Origin: Bacteroidota bacterium | GTDB lineage: Bacteria > Zhuqueibacterota > Zhuqueibacteria > Zhuqueibacterales > Geothermadaptataceae | DNA: 5,799 bases | Direction: 5' to 3' | NCBI GenBank assembly: GCA_011375275.1 | Contig: DRLW01000077.1 | Coordinates: 1 to 5,799 of the forward strand | In this document: positions 5,303-5,799 of the stretch, in pieces | How the letters are laid out: every line of letters starts with the position of its first letter | Numbering within the stretch: position 1 is the stretch's first letter | Position numbers and translations under genes: made by a program | The notes under the pieces: model-generated | What the model saw: only the letters and a program-made list of their open reading frames with translations | What the model was told of the DNA's origin: nothing | Databases searched by the model: none

Positions 5303-5316
5303 CAAAAAGTCACGCC

Positions 5317-5799
5317 ATGCTTCTGAAGAGCTTTTCGATTTTCCCGATTATGCTGGCCTCGTTTCTTCTGCCCGAATTTTTGGCAGCCCAGATCACTGCC
5401 CTGGTCATCCGGCAGAGGAATGTGGAAATACGGTATGACATGTCCGATACTCTGGCGCTGCCTGCGGCACCGGCATCGGATATCGCTGCCCTGCGCGCCT
5501 TGCTTCCCGAGATGCCTCTTACCGAGCTCATCGCGCTTGCTGAAAAGCGCGGCCTGGAAGTAAGTATCAACAACAGTGAAGCGATTTTTGCCGATGAGCA
5601 GTTTCGCCTCGATATGCAGGCACCTTTTGGTCGGACGAGCCTGATTTTTACACGCAGCGACAGTGTTTTGTATAACGTGCTCTGGCCACAGAAACGCTAT
5701 ACAGCGCAGTCTATGCGATACCGGCGTAAACTGCGGCAGAGTGTCAGCGGCGGGCTGGATAGTCTGCGCACTCTGGTCGAGAGACTGCAGGGAGATGAC
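5317..5799 (+). CDS. Putative exported protein of unknown function (3' partial)
   Basis: An open frame of 161 codons runs to the right edge without a stop. The N-terminus MLLKSFSIFPIMLASFLLPEFLAAQ looks like a cleavable signal peptide: a Lys, a hydrophobic core (about 6-18), and possible cleavage near Ala23-Ala24. The mature part contains an Ala/Leu-rich helical segment (about 48-78) and then a stretch with beta-strand character (FRLDMQAPFGRTSLIFTRSD, then SVLYNVLWPQKRYTAQSM). That stretch loosely recalls periplasmic proteins of the LolA/DUF4412 kind, a weak impression only. The end is rich in Arg (YRRKLRQ). An in-frame TAA at 5287 limits the start; ATG 5317 is chosen because it gives the full signal peptide, although no good ribosome site precedes it. 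It probably acts in the periplasm or outer envelope. Confidence 0.72.
   Translation, partial: MLLKSFSIFPIMLASFLLPEFLAAQITALVIRQRNVEIRYDMSDTLALPAAPASDIAALRALLPEMPLTELIALAEKRGLEVSINNSEAIFADEQFRLDMQAPFGRTSLIFTRSDSVLYNVLWPQKRYTAQSMRYRRKLRQSVSGGLDSLRTLVERLQGDD

Larger units (their letters stand above)
4869..5316. other. Intergenic region rich in repeats, no convincing gene
   Basis: This 448-base gap lies between the divergently oriented acetyltransferase and exported-protein genes. The left part (about 4884-5060) shows only an A/T-rich stretch around 5001-5024. The right part holds a double-hairpin element, two GGCACGTGCT copies and an imperfect direct repeat. Short frames crossing it, such as one starting ATG at 4998, are made of the palindrome sequence and do not look like proteins. 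Promoters for both flanking genes are expected here, but no confident pair was found. Confidence 0.6.

Overview
The window reads as Gram-negative bacterial chromosome of roughly balanced base composition. The genes are close-packed on the left, and the right half is a looser accessory stretch. The NuoH variant (VERKQSAVMQDRIGAN near the N-terminus) and the soluble PAS histidine kinase resemble proteins I associate with Desulfobacterota/Geobacter-like and related lineages. That placement is an impression, not a demonstrated assignment.

Layout. Bases 2-160 (+) hold the C-terminal tail of an upstream reading frame, probably nuoG, and nuoH follows after 18 bases (179-1288, +). The respiratory complex I cluster stops there: the next gene, a cytoplasmic PAS/histidine kinase (1257-2522, -), is convergent and overlaps the end of nuoH by 32 bases. 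nuoI and the later nuo genes must therefore lie elsewhere. A gene-poor stretch (2523-2852) carries a perfect 10-base inverted repeat upstream of the kinase. The minus strand then carries, in transcription order, a GNAT acetyltransferase of the ElaA family (4868-4389), a full-length Rpn-family PD-(D/E)XK nuclease (4209-3235) and a separate 85-residue ORF (3110-2853). That ORF is a near-copy of only the last 81 residues of the nuclease. Bases 4869-5316 have no convincing gene but hold a double-hairpin palindromic element, two copies of GGCACGTGCT and an imperfect direct repeat. From 5317 a putative exported protein of unknown function runs off the right edge.

The most interesting part is the Rpn locus. 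Inside the nuclease gene, in frame, an AAGGAGGT ribosome binding site sits six bases before an ATG (codon 244). This is the layout expected if a short C-terminal protein is also translated from within the gene, as known for E. coli Rpn proteins, whose short C-terminal products inhibit the full-length nuclease toxin. The downstream duplicate covers just that unit: ribosome binding site, ATG, reading frame and stop, with homology ending at both limits. This suggests a gene-within-gene antitoxin that has been copied out as a free-standing cistron behind its toxin. The two copies differ by about 15 bases and by one 12-base (K/R)xEG repeat unit, and both remain open.

The respiratory, signalling and acetyltransferase genes show no evident functional link to the Rpn locus. 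No IS element, tRNA, rRNA or CRISPR array was seen.
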